Shown here piece after piece: positions 6,199 through 13,676 of a stretch of DNA of 21,681 nucleotides. This DNA is from a virus. Both the position numbers and the translations under genes were made by a program. Each line of letters opens with the position of its first letter. Within the stretch, counting starts at the first letter, position 1. The notes beneath the pieces are model-generated. The model had not been told where the DNA came from. It saw only the letters and a list, made by a program, of their open reading frames with translations, and ran no database searches. The stretch is from positions 1-21,681 of the IMG/VR virus record IMGVR_UViG_3300020429_000016; one strand, given 5' to 3'.

Positions 6199-6855
6199 AT
6201 GACTGTCTACACCGAACCGAACAACCTCGCTGACTTTCTTGTTCACGAATCAGATCGGGAATACTCCCGAGATGTTGTAACCTTTTTGTCAGGGGAAACC
6301 ATCTCCCTGGGTGAGGTCGTGGGTAAAATTGTTGTATCCTGCCCGACTACCGGTGACGCTGACGCCGGCAACACGGGCGACGGCACATGTGCCAGTGTGA
6401 CCGCTGGTGAGAACACCAAGATCGGGACCTACACCTTGACCTGCATTGCTGCGGCCGCCAACGCTGGCACCTTTGCAGTAAAAGATCCGGATGGCGTCGC
6501 TCTGCCAGATGCCACCGTGGCTGTTGCCTACGAAAACAAGAACATCAATTTCACCCTGACAGACGGTGCCACCGACTTCATAGTTGGGGATATCTTCACA
6601 ATCGATGTGGTTGTTGGTTCCGGTAAATATGTCGAGGTAGATGCTTCCGCCGTAGATGGCTCCCAAAATGCCGTTGGTATTGCCATCTCCGACTATGATG
6701 CTTCCGCCGCCGACATGTCTGGGGTGATCATCGCCAGGGATGCAATCATAACCACCTCAAACCTTGTCTGGCCATCAGGCGCAACCGAGGCCCAGAAAAC
6801 CAACTGGCTTTCCCAGCTTGCCGAGGCTGGAATCATTGAAAGGGAGGAATCATAA
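6199..6855 (+). CDS. Head decoration protein D-like, with inserted beta domain
   Basis: This 218-residue protein occupies the slot of lambda gpD, which trimerises on the expanded capsid and stabilises it. The N terminus (TEPNNLADFLVHESD..SRDVVTFLSG), the GKYVEVDASAVDGSQNAVGI segment and the C-terminal DAIITTSNLVW match D-family proteins. Compared with lambda gpD (110 residues) it is twice as long because of an insert at about residues 50-138. The insert is rich in glycine and beta strands (TGDADAGNTGDGT, GTYTLTC, INFTLTDGATDFIVGD), a repeat-type domain I recall from other phage decoration proteins. The ATG follows GGAGG directly after the protease stop. It is probably surface exposed on the virion. 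Confidence 0.85.
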   Translation: MTVYTEPNNLADFLVHESDREYSRDVVTFLSGETISLGEVVGKIVVSCPTTGDADAGNTGDGTCASVTAGENTKIGTYTLTCIAAAANAGTFAVKDPDGVALPDATVAVAYENKNINFTLTDGATDFIVGDIFTIDVVVGSGKYVEVDASAVDGSQNAVGIAISDYDASAADMSGVIIARDAIITTSNLVWPSGATEAQKTNWLSQLAEAGIIEREES

Positions 6856-7868
6856 TGCCTACTTTAAACCCCTTTGACAACGACGCCTTTTCTATGGCGT
6901 CCCTGACCCAGGCCATCAACATCCTCCCCAACAACTACGGGAAAATTGGTGCCATGAACCTCATGCCGGTCAAGGGTGTGAGAACCAGAACCATCATGAT
7001 TGAGGAAAAGAACGGCGTCCTCAATCTGATCACCTCCAAACCTGTAGGTTCCCCCGGCGCCCAAAATCAGGGCGGGAAAAGGGTTGTGCGGTCCTTTGTG
7101 ATCCCCCATCTTCCCCTTGATGATACCCTCCTGCCGGATGAGTACGAAGGTGTACGGGCTTTCGGTTCTGAAAATGAACTCGCCCCCTATACGGCGATCA
7201 TGAACGACAAACTCCAGGGCATGAAAAACAAACATGCCATCACTCTTGAGCATCTGAGGATGGGCGCTCTGAAAGGCATCATTCTCGATGGTGACGGTTC
7301 CACTCTTTACAACCTGTATACAGAATTCGGTATTACCCAGAAAGCCATTTCTTTTGCTCTGGGTACTGCCACCACAAAGGTCCGGAATAAATGCCTGCAG
7401 GTGTCTCGACATATTGAGGAAAACCTGAAGGGCGAAGCCATGACCGGCGTAAAGGTTCTGTGCTCCTCTGGTTTCTTTGAATCCCTGATCGACCACGACA
7501 ACGTAAAGGCCGCATATGCCAATTATGCCGAGGCCGAAGACCGCCTCGGCGGTGATCCCCGCAAGGGCTTTAAATTCGGCGGGCTGGTTTTCGAAGAATA
7601 CGTTGGAAATGCCCCCGATGCAGACGGCAATACCAGAAAGTTCATTGCTGACAATGAGGCCCATGCCTTCCCGATTGGCACCATGAACACCTTCAACACC
7701 TTTGTTGCCCCTGCTGATTTCGTGGAAACAGCAAATACCATTGGTATGGAATTCTACGCCAAACAGGAAGCCCGGAAGTTCAACCGCGGCATCGACCTTC
7801 ACACCCAGTCGAACCCGCTACCGATGTGTGCGCGTCCCGGTGTTCTGGTCAAACTGACCGTTTCATAA
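6855..7868 (+). CDS. Major capsid protein, lambda gpE family
   Basis: This 337-residue protein is nearly the length of lambda gpE (341) and should form the icosahedral shell. Recognisable family features include the N-terminal FSMASLTQAINILPNNYGKI, RTRTIMIEEKNG, the PHLPLDDTLLPDEYEGVR region, HLRMGALKGIILDGDGS, and the C-terminal GMEFYAKQEARKFNRGI and LPMCARPGVLVKL. The start shares one base with the decoration gene stop (TAATG) and follows AGGGAGG. This strong ribosome site fits the high expression expected of a capsid gene. No unusual feature is seen. Confidence 0.95.
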   Translation: MPTLNPFDNDAFSMASLTQAINILPNNYGKIGAMNLMPVKGVRTRTIMIEEKNGVLNLITSKPVGSPGAQNQGGKRVVRSFVIPHLPLDDTLLPDEYEGVRAFGSENELAPYTAIMNDKLQGMKNKHAITLEHLRMGALKGIILDGDGSTLYNLYTEFGITQKAISFALGTATTKVRNKCLQVSRHIEENLKGEAMTGVKVLCSSGFFESLIDHDNVKAAYANYAEAEDRLGGDPRKGFKFGGLVFEEYVGNAPDADGNTRKFIADNEAHAFPIGTMNTFNTFVAPADFVETANTIGMEFYAKQEARKFNRGIDLHTQSNPLPMCARPGVLVKLTVS

Positions 7869-7876
7869 GGGTTGCG

Positions 7877-8215
7877 ATGAACTACGCTGAAGCAAAAGAA
7901 CACGCCAAGTCTGTATTGTTTGATACAGACTTGGCGGCTCAAACCGCCACTTACGATGATGGGGTATCCCCGACTCAGGTTTCTGCCATGATCAAATATG
8001 GCGGTAGCGGGACCGGCAGGACGGCGGATCAGGCCACCATAACCGTCTTGAAGTCTGAAGTTCCGTCCCCGCAGTATGGGCACAAAATCACGTTTGATGG
8101 CATTGAGTGGGTTATTGATCAGAACAATCGTGGAGATCAGAGCTTCAGCGGAAATGACTTCACCTGGCAGTTGCCGGCTATGAAGGACCAGAGGGTGAGT
8201 CCATGGCAGCGATAA
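7877..8215 (+). CDS. Head-tail connector, gpFII-like
   Basis: This 112-residue protein lies right after the capsid gene, as lambda FI/FII do, and is close to gpFII (117). After an N-terminal helix (MNYAEAKEHAKSVLF) it alternates short beta segments, including VSAMIKYGG, ATITVLKSEVPSPQYGHKIT and DGIEWVID. This resembles the small beta-barrel of FII, which closes the head and offers a tail docking surface. The ATG at 7877 follows AAGGG at ideal spacing. The longer open frame starting at 7826 would overlap the capsid gene. The last 13 bases overlap the next gene. Family placement is by position and pattern only. Confidence 0.65.
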   Translation: MNYAEAKEHAKSVLFDTDLAAQTATYDDGVSPTQVSAMIKYGGSGTGRTADQATITVLKSEVPSPQYGHKITFDGIEWVIDQNNRGDQSFSGNDFTWQLPAMKDQRVSPWQR

Positions 8216-8676
8216 ATGACGTAATATCGACCATCTGCGCAGGGATAAAAGACAGTGCCGACATCGCAAGCTGGTCTTCTGCCAATTATGGGCGGGTCAT
8301 CAGTGTGTTTGAAAACTGCGACCCCCGGCAGCCGCCACCAGAAGATGCATGTCCGCTGGTGATTGTCTATCACCTGGCAAAATACGCCGGGGCCAATTCT
8401 CAAAAAAAAGCGTTGAGCATCGGGGTGGCTTGCTGGGTCTATGACCCGGAAAAACCGGTGAGCGCTGAGGGTGTGGTCCGGTTTGAAGGAATGCGGCGGG
8501 CGGAAGAATTGCGGGACATGGCTGAGGATGAGGTGATTGAGCATATTCCGTCGGCCCTTGAGCTGGAGGATGTGGAGACAGAATTCAACCCCCAGATGGA
8601 TTTTCCTTTGGTGTCTGCGGAAATGAAGCTGCTCATCACAGAAGACAAACTTATTGGGCAAAGCCCTTTTAAATAA
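8203..8676 (+). CDS. Tail terminator-like neck protein (gpU-like)
   Basis: This 157-residue protein lies between connector and tube, where tail-completion proteins are encoded. It has an N-terminal helix (INDVISTICAGIKD), a central strand pair (ACPLVIVYHLAKY, ALSIGVACWVYDP), a helical segment (GMRRAEELRDMAEDEVIEHI) and a final strand (FPLVSAEMKLLI). This alpha-beta layout resembles lambda gpU, the hexamer that ends tail growth and binds the head. The ATG at 8203 follows GAGGGTGAG. The alternative is a gpZ-like completion protein, but the strand order favours gpU. No lambda-type separate Z gene is present here. Confidence 0.55.
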   Translation: MAAINDVISTICAGIKDSADIASWSSANYGRVISVFENCDPRQPPPEDACPLVIVYHLAKYAGANSQKKALSIGVACWVYDPEKPVSAEGVVRFEGMRRAEELRDMAEDEVIEHIPSALELEDVETEFNPQMDFPLVSAEMKLLITEDKLIGQSPFK

Positions 8677-8687
8677 GGAGTAATATT

Positions 8688-9632
8688 ATGACATTGCAAA
8701 CAGGGGCGGGTTCAAAAGTGGTTCTCGGGTATCAGTCTGATATTGATACCGTCGCGACAGAGGGATTTGTGTTGGCCGTGAACAGCTCAAGTCTGAATGC
8801 CACTCGCACCCAGAATACAGCCCAGACCATTCGTGGCAACATGAATCCTGTGGAGCCGTTTGAGGGGAATCTTTCTGCCAGCGGTAGTATCACTGTGCCC
8901 GTGGATTCTATCCAGCTCTGGTATCTGCTAAAGGCTGCGTTCGGAGATCCAACCACATCCGGCACCGGGCCGTACAGCCATGTTTTCAAGGCTGGCAATG
9001 CCCGTCCGTTTCTAACCGTCGAACACCAGTTTACGGAACTGGCCACGGATAAGTTTTTCCGGTACCGGGGATGCAAGATCAACAGCATGGCACTTTCTCA
9101 GGGGCAAGACGGTGAGCTTGTCGCCACATTTGATGTGGTGGCCGCCAACCGGACCATTGAGACATCTGCATTTGATGCCAGTCCGACAAGCCTGGGATTT
9201 GCCCGCCTTAAAAATAACCAGATGACACTGAAAGAAGGCGGTTCCGCCATGTCCAATGCCAAAATGGTGGATATGACGGTGAATTTTAATTGTGACACCA
9301 GTCAATATGTGATCGGTGGTGGTGGGATTCTCGGGGCGATCCCTGACGGTGTCATGGGGGTTTCCGGGAAGGTTGATGCGCTGTTTGAGGATACAACACT
9401 TTTAGAGAAAGCCATCAATGCAACGGAGTCCAAGCTTGAATCCACCTTTACCGGTTCCGCCAGTTCGGCCCTTTCCATACTGTTGCCGGAACTCAAGTAT
9501 ACCCCGGCAGATCCCGGCATTGACGGACCCCAGGGGCTTGCTGTCTCTCTGGCTTACAATGCTTATTACACTGATGCCGTAGAAGCAACATCGGTACAGA
9601 TCACGCTTACCAATTCGGAGGCACACGCATAA
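8688..9632 (+). CDS. Major tail tube protein
   Basis: This 314-residue protein matches the long tube-protein type seen in lambda-like prophages (phage tail tube 2 group). Signs are the N-terminal TGAGSKVVLGYQSDIDT, the GNMNPVEPFEGNLSASGSIT strand region, GPYSHVFKAGNARPFLTVEHQ, and late strands LESTFTGSASSALSILLPEL and GLAVSLAYNAYY. It should polymerise as stacked hexameric rings around the tape measure. AAGGAG before the ATG is a strong ribosome site, consistent with high expression. It has its own 11-base leader after the previous stop, while downstream genes are coupled by overlaps. Confidence 0.85.
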   Translation: MTLQTGAGSKVVLGYQSDIDTVATEGFVLAVNSSSLNATRTQNTAQTIRGNMNPVEPFEGNLSASGSITVPVDSIQLWYLLKAAFGDPTTSGTGPYSHVFKAGNARPFLTVEHQFTELATDKFFRYRGCKINSMALSQGQDGELVATFDVVAANRTIETSAFDASPTSLGFARLKNNQMTLKEGGSAMSNAKMVDMTVNFNCDTSQYVIGGGGILGAIPDGVMGVSGKVDALFEDTTLLEKAINATESKLESTFTGSASSALSILLPELKYTPADPGIDGPQGLAVSLAYNAYYTDAVEATSVQITLTNSEAHA

Positions 9633-9958
9633 TGGGTGAATTAACCGTTGAAAACGTCCATGGCGAATCCATTGCCTTGACTATTTCCGGGCTGACCCGG
9701 GGGCAGATCAAGCAGATGAAAAAATACGGCATGACTTCTTTCGGTGTCGCCACATTTGAGGTGGAAAAGCTCGAAGGCTGCATGGAGAAATGTTTTGATC
9801 TGGCTCTGTCAGCATCTGACCGGAAGTTTCTGGATGCCTGCAAAAACTCTGAATCTGTAAAGGTTTGGAGAGAGATCCTGGCAGAAACATACGGGGCAGG
9901 GGACGAGGAAAAAAACTCGCAGAGCACCTCAACTGGCACATCAGCAGTGAGCGGATAG
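9632..9958 (+). CDS. Tail assembly chaperone, gpG-like (zero-frame product)
   Basis: This 108-residue protein starts at the TAATG overlap with the tube gene. It is the equivalent of lambda gpG, which coats the tape measure with its frameshifted partner and recruits tube subunits. The N-terminal beta strands (LTVENVHGESIALTISGL) and helices (RGQIKQMKKYG, VEKLEGCMEKCFDLAL, ASDRKFLDACKNSESVKVWREIL) fit the chaperone layout. The last 13 residues after the slip site are serine/threonine-rich and low complexity, as expected of a termination tail after a frameshift site. Function is inferred from position and the slip site rather than sequence identity. Confidence 0.8.
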   Translation: MGELTVENVHGESIALTISGLTRGQIKQMKKYGMTSFGVATFEVEKLEGCMEKCFDLALSASDRKFLDACKNSESVKVWREILAETYGAGDEEKNSQSTSTGTSAVSG

Positions 9959-10245
9959 AATACTGCCGCCGTTGCGGTGCACGTGATACGGAACCTGAAA
10001 AGTGCGGGTGGTGTGAATACGGAACCCCGCCGGATCTCATGTCTGAAAATGAAGATGTCTGGGCCGTGTGGCATGAGGTGAGAACCCAGTGGCGGGGCGG
10101 TGCCATGGGAGTAATCGGCCTTGATTATGCCGAAGTTAGAGAGGCTTTCCGGGAGTTAGAGATTCCATACTCCAGACGGAATAAACGAAAAATACAGACC
10201 ATTGAGCGGGTGATTTTGGACCATGTCAACAGCAGCGATAAATAG
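9632..10245 (+). CDS. Tail assembly chaperone G-T fusion made by -1 frameshift
   Basis: Ribosomes slipping back one base at A_AAA_AAC (9910-9916) would join codons 9632-9916 to the frame from 9916 to 10245, giving a 204-residue fusion like lambda gpGT. The downstream frame has no ribosome site and its only upstream start codon (TTG 9865) lies inside G. The extension contains a CxxC-x9-CxxC zinc-ribbon motif (C112, C115, C125, C128). It then has a DUF1799-like segment, VWAVWHEVRTQWRGGAMGVI plus GLDYAEV, as known from frameshifted T proteins. It should bridge tape measure and tube protein during tail assembly. Frameshift efficiency cannot be judged from sequence. Confidence 0.8.
9898..9916 (+). 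promoter_or_regulatory. Programmed -1 frameshift site A_AAA_AAC with upstream SD-like stimulator
   Basis: In the reading frame of gene G the codons are GAA AAA AAC, giving the X_XXY_YYZ heptamer A_AAA_AAC at 9910-9916. AGGGG (9898-9902) lies seven bases upstream, comparable to the internal Shine-Dalgarno element that stimulates slippage in bacterial dnaX. I did not find a strong stem-loop directly downstream. Confidence 0.75.
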
Positions 10246-10966
10246 CGGATTTTCAGCCTCCATCAAAGGCGTAAAGGCTGTTGACCGGTATCTGGTCAAA
10301 GAAGAGGCAAGGGCTCAGAAGGCCCGGAACACCGCTCTCCGGGTTGAGGGGTATCGCCTTAAAAACCTGCTCCAAAAGGAGATCCGCCAGGGGGCCCCCG
10401 GCGGCCGACAATTTACCCCGTTGTCATGGATTGCCCGCCGGATCTGGCGGCGGCCAAACAGAAAGCCTCTGGATCAACTATCCAAAGGGGTACGGTATGA
10501 TGTCAATCCCCGTGAGCCTTATGCCGTTGCTGTCGGATTTGTCGGTCCCATGACCTGGTCCGAAGCGGATTTGGGGTTGGGGTATGTCGGCCGGCGGGTG
10601 AATCAGTATTCGCCGGATTTATTACGGGACGAATCATTAAACCCTTTAAGGCGTGGCATAAGCCGGTCAAATATTTCGTCGAAAAAATGGCGGCGATTGG
10701 CGGACATGCATCAGGAAGGATTTACCCATGAGATATCCCCGCGGAAACGGTGGTGGATTATCAATCGTGGAGCCGGCCTGATTAAACGTTCCAGTTTTGG
10801 GCGTGAAGACATTGCCGATACCCCGTTTTTCCTGCGAAAAAACACCCGCAGATTCACCACCCCGGCCAGAAAAATAATCGGACCATTCTGGCAAGCCCAT
10901 GAAATGCCGGCCAGGCGTAACATCAAAAGAAATTTCAAGGCCAAACTGGCAGGAAGGCGTATATGA
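10223..10966 (+). CDS. Basic minor tail protein, possibly gpZ-like
   Basis: This 247-residue, very arginine- and lysine-rich protein starts 23 bases before the end of the G-T frame and overlaps the tape measure gene by ATGA. It begins with a helical segment (KGVKAVDRYLVKEEARAQKA..LRVEGYRLKNLLQKEI), has beta stretches around YAVAVGFVGPM, and closes with helical basic residues (RRNIKRNFKAKLAGRRI). Lambda gpZ, a tail completion protein, is similarly basic with a comparable ending, but lies before the tube gene there. It could also be an HK97 gp10-type neck protein. Location between chaperone and tape measure is unusual. Moderate confidence that it is a structural or assembly protein. Confidence 0.5.
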   Translation: MSTAAINSGFSASIKGVKAVDRYLVKEEARAQKARNTALRVEGYRLKNLLQKEIRQGAPGGRQFTPLSWIARRIWRRPNRKPLDQLSKGVRYDVNPREPYAVAVGFVGPMTWSEADLGLGYVGRRVNQYSPDLLRDESLNPLRRGISRSNISSKKWRRLADMHQEGFTHEISPRKRWWIINRGAGLIKRSSFGREDIADTPFFLRKNTRRFTTPARKIIGPFWQAHEMPARRNIKRNFKAKLAGRRI

Positions 10967-13320
10967 CCGACAATAAACTTGAAATCATATTGGCTGCCAA
11001 GGATATCACTGGCCGGGCATTTGATCGGGTTAAGAATGAGATCACCGGTTTGAGTAAAAATGTCTTTAATCTCAACACTGCCGTTGCTGGTCTCGCCGGT
11101 GCTGGCGGGTTCGGTCTTCTTGTTCAGCAAAGCATGGCCGCAACTTCAGAAATGAAGAAAAGCGCTGAAATTGCCGGGCTGTCCATTTCGGCTTATCAAG
11201 AACTCAGTTACGCATCCGGCCAATATTCTGTAACACAAGACGCGCTTACCGATGGCTTAAAAGAGTTGAACCTTCGTGCGGAGGAATTTGCTTTTACCGG
11301 GAAAGGGCCTGGTGCTGAAGCCTTTGAGCGTCTTGGGTATACAGGTGAAGAACTAAACCGTAAGCTGAAGGACACTCCCGGCCTAATGTTGGAAATCATC
11401 GACCGGATGCAGGGCATGGAAAAAGCGGCCCAGATGAGGCTTGCTGATGAAATATTCGGTGGCCAGGGCGGTGAGCAGTTTGTCAGCATGATCAACGCCG
11501 GTTCTGCCGCCATAAGGCAGTTTACCGACGAGGCCCGCAAAACCGGGCGTGTCCTGGATGATGATACCGCAGCGGCAATCATCAAAGCTGACAAGACTAT
11601 TCAATCCTTATCCCGTCAGATTCAAACACAGTTTTCAGTTGTGGTCGGAGAGTTGGCCCCTACACTGGAAGACGTGGCTCAGGAGACATCGGATTGGATA
11701 GGCCAGAATAAAGAACTGATTCGGCAAAATATGCCCGGGTATATCGGCAAAGCCAAGGACGCTGCCTCTGATGCCCTCGGCGTCATGAAGGAAATAAAAG
11801 TTTTTTACGATGATCTTCCTGATGGGATCAAGGGAGATCTTGGTGTCGGCTTGATCGGTGGAATTCTTCTTGGACCGAAGGGAGGTCTTCTTGTCGGCGG
11901 TTCGTCATTTCTTATCGGGGAAATAAAGGATTTTGTCGAAGGATTAGAGGGATTGAAGGCGGGCCACATCACCACTGGCGAGTTCTTTGGTGATGAATCT
12001 GAGTTTGAGGCAGCGCTTGCCCGATTCCGGGAACTCAAAAAGCTGGCCGGAGGTGAGCTTGAAAGTGTTGCAGAAATTGACGCAGCCATAAAGCTCACCA
12101 AAGATAAGCTGCTAAAGGTCTCTTCTGCCGGGTTCAGCTCTGTTTATGCTGATGATATTCAGCGTGAGATTGAAGAGGTCCAAACTCTTAAGAAGCGTCT
12201 TTCTGAACTGCAGGCAATGCGTGAGCAAGTCCTATCCAGAAAACAGGTTTTTGCGGAGGATTCATGGGAGATGCCAGACTTTGGATCCGCTGCTCCGCCG
12301 CCAAAGCCAACCTTGAGCAAAGACGAGCAGGAGTTCTGGGTCAAATCGAGGATTCAGGCCATCAAAGACGAAGAGGCCGCCAGGTCCGAATATCACCACG
12401 AGTACATTCAATGGATGAATGCCGAGATTGCCAAGGAAAAGGATCTGTACGACGCTAAGCTATCAGCCCGTAATGCAATTGAAATTCAAAACGCCATGCC
12501 GGACTCATACACTGACTATGGTAGCCTTACCGATGGTTTGCCAGGCGAGGCAGAGTATGAAAAAAGCATTGCACTGCTTGATGAGTTCAATGCCAGCTTT
12601 GAGCAAATGAATATGAACCGGTTCGAAATCGAACGGGAGCAGATTGAAAAACAGGCAGAGCTTTATGAGAAGGCGGGCGTGGATAAGGTCCGCCTTGAAG
12701 AGTGGGTGGCGAATAAGACAAAGGCAATCTCCAAGGCGGAAAATGAGCAGCGCCTGTCTGATATCCACAGCACCGTTGGCACGATGACTGACGGGTTTAA
12801 AATGATTTCTGAGATGGGCGGCAAACACAGTGAGGAAGCCTTCAAGATGTACAAGGCGTTCAAAATCACTGAGACCCTGATATCAACCTATTCTGGTGCT
12901 ATGAAGGCATATGAAGCCCTTGCATGGTTCCCGCCCGCTGCCGTAGCTGCCGCCGCGGCGGTTACTGGCTTTGGCATGGCCCAAGTTGCCATGATATCAG
13001 ACGCGGAGCCTCCATCCTATGATGTTGGCGGTATTTCCAGTGCCCGGGGGGTTTATCAGACCGGTGACATCCTGGAGGCCCATGTGCCGATCCCTTCCGG
13101 TAAGATCCCAGTTGAAATCAATGGCGGTCAGTCCGGCGGAGGTGGTGGTCAAACGTTTCAAGTCATCATGCAAAATCCTGTTTTTCAAGATATGGAAACC
13201 CAGAGGAAGTCCATGGCCAATATTGCCGAGATTGTTGCGGCCAGGGTCGCACCAAGGGCTGTGATTCAAAATTATCAAGACGACGGACCCATAAGAGACA
13301 TGGTCCGGAGGGGGGCATAA
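10963..13320 (+). CDS. Tape measure protein
   Basis: This 785-residue protein should fix tail length and later help DNA pass the host envelope. Its start overlaps the preceding stop (ATGA) after AGGAAGG. The N terminus (LEIILAAKDITGRAFDRVKN) is a typical tape measure opening, followed by a glycine-rich hydrophobic patch near residues 40-55. Long helical regions occupy about 70-250 and 340-640. Two hydrophobic stretches, near 292-325 (GVGLIGGILLGPKGGLLVGG) and 652-678 (PPAAVAAAAAVTGFGMAQVA), could insert in membrane during DNA entry. The C terminus is glycine-rich then strand-forming (TFQVIMQNPVF). Length is slightly below lambda gpH (853), so a similar, slightly shorter tail is expected. Confidence 0.92.
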   Translation: MTDNKLEIILAAKDITGRAFDRVKNEITGLSKNVFNLNTAVAGLAGAGGFGLLVQQSMAATSEMKKSAEIAGLSISAYQELSYASGQYSVTQDALTDGLKELNLRAEEFAFTGKGPGAEAFERLGYTGEELNRKLKDTPGLMLEIIDRMQGMEKAAQMRLADEIFGGQGGEQFVSMINAGSAAIRQFTDEARKTGRVLDDDTAAAIIKADKTIQSLSRQIQTQFSVVVGELAPTLEDVAQETSDWIGQNKELIRQNMPGYIGKAKDAASDALGVMKEIKVFYDDLPDGIKGDLGVGLIGGILLGPKGGLLVGGSSFLIGEIKDFVEGLEGLKAGHITTGEFFGDESEFEAALARFRELKKLAGGELESVAEIDAAIKLTKDKLLKVSSAGFSSVYADDIQREIEEVQTLKKRLSELQAMREQVLSRKQVFAEDSWEMPDFGSAAPPPKPTLSKDEQEFWVKSRIQAIKDEEAARSEYHHEYIQWMNAEIAKEKDLYDAKLSARNAIEIQNAMPDSYTDYGSLTDGLPGEAEYEKSIALLDEFNASFEQMNMNRFEIEREQIEKQAELYEKAGVDKVRLEEWVANKTKAISKAENEQRLSDIHSTVGTMTDGFKMISEMGGKHSEEAFKMYKAFKITETLISTYSGAMKAYEALAWFPPAAVAAAAAVTGFGMAQVAMISDAEPPSYDVGGISSARGVYQTGDILEAHVPIPSGKIPVEINGGQSGGGGGQTFQVIMQNPVFQDMETQRKSMANIAEIVAARVAPRAVIQNYQDDGPIRDMVRRGA

Positions 13321-13676
13321 TGGCTGCGGGCAGTCCCTTTACCATGGTGCCAAATGTCGTGACCAGGATCGAACCCGTTTATAACAACGTGGAATCTGAG
13401 ACTGAATCCCAGAAGAAAGAATATTTCAACATTGCTGGGTCGCCTGTGGAGCAATTCCGCTTGGAGTTCGGCGGGAAAACGAAGGCGGAACTCCAAGCGT
13501 TTATGGCTCACTTCAATGACCAGTTGGGAAGTTTCTATGCTTTTTCGTGGCAATCTGTGCCGGACTATATAGACGGCGGTGCCGACATGACCGGAAGGTG
13601 GGTGGCCGGAAGCTATAAGGAGACTCCGGTGGAAGAGCATTGGAAATTCCAAATCACTTTTGAAAAGGCAAACTAA
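13320..13676 (+). CDS. Minor tail protein, gpM-like
   Basis: This 118-residue protein follows the tape measure by a TAATG overlap, the position of lambda gpM (109 residues), which forms a ring at the tail tip base. It has strands (TMVPNVVTRIEPVYNN, PVEQFRLEFGGKT), a helix (KAELQAFMAHFNDQLGSFYAF) and a final strand (EEHWKFQITFEKA), similar to gpM/DUF2460-type distal tail proteins. The helix that ends in an aromatic SFYAFSW is the clearest family-like point. Assignment relies mainly on order before the gpL-like gene. Confidence 0.65.
   Translation: MAAGSPFTMVPNVVTRIEPVYNNVESETESQKKEYFNIAGSPVEQFRLEFGGKTKAELQAFMAHFNDQLGSFYAFSWQSVPDYIDGGADMTGRWVAGSYKETPVEEHWKFQITFEKAN

Noticed and set aside
6864-7802. 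Long minus-strand open frame opposite the major capsid gene
   Set aside because: It mirrors the capsid gene codon pattern, has no family resemblance, and all neighbours are on the + strand.
9865-9915. Independent start (TTG) for the second chaperone frame
   Set aside because: It has no ribosome site and is internal to gene G. The A_AAA_AAC slip site explains expression better.
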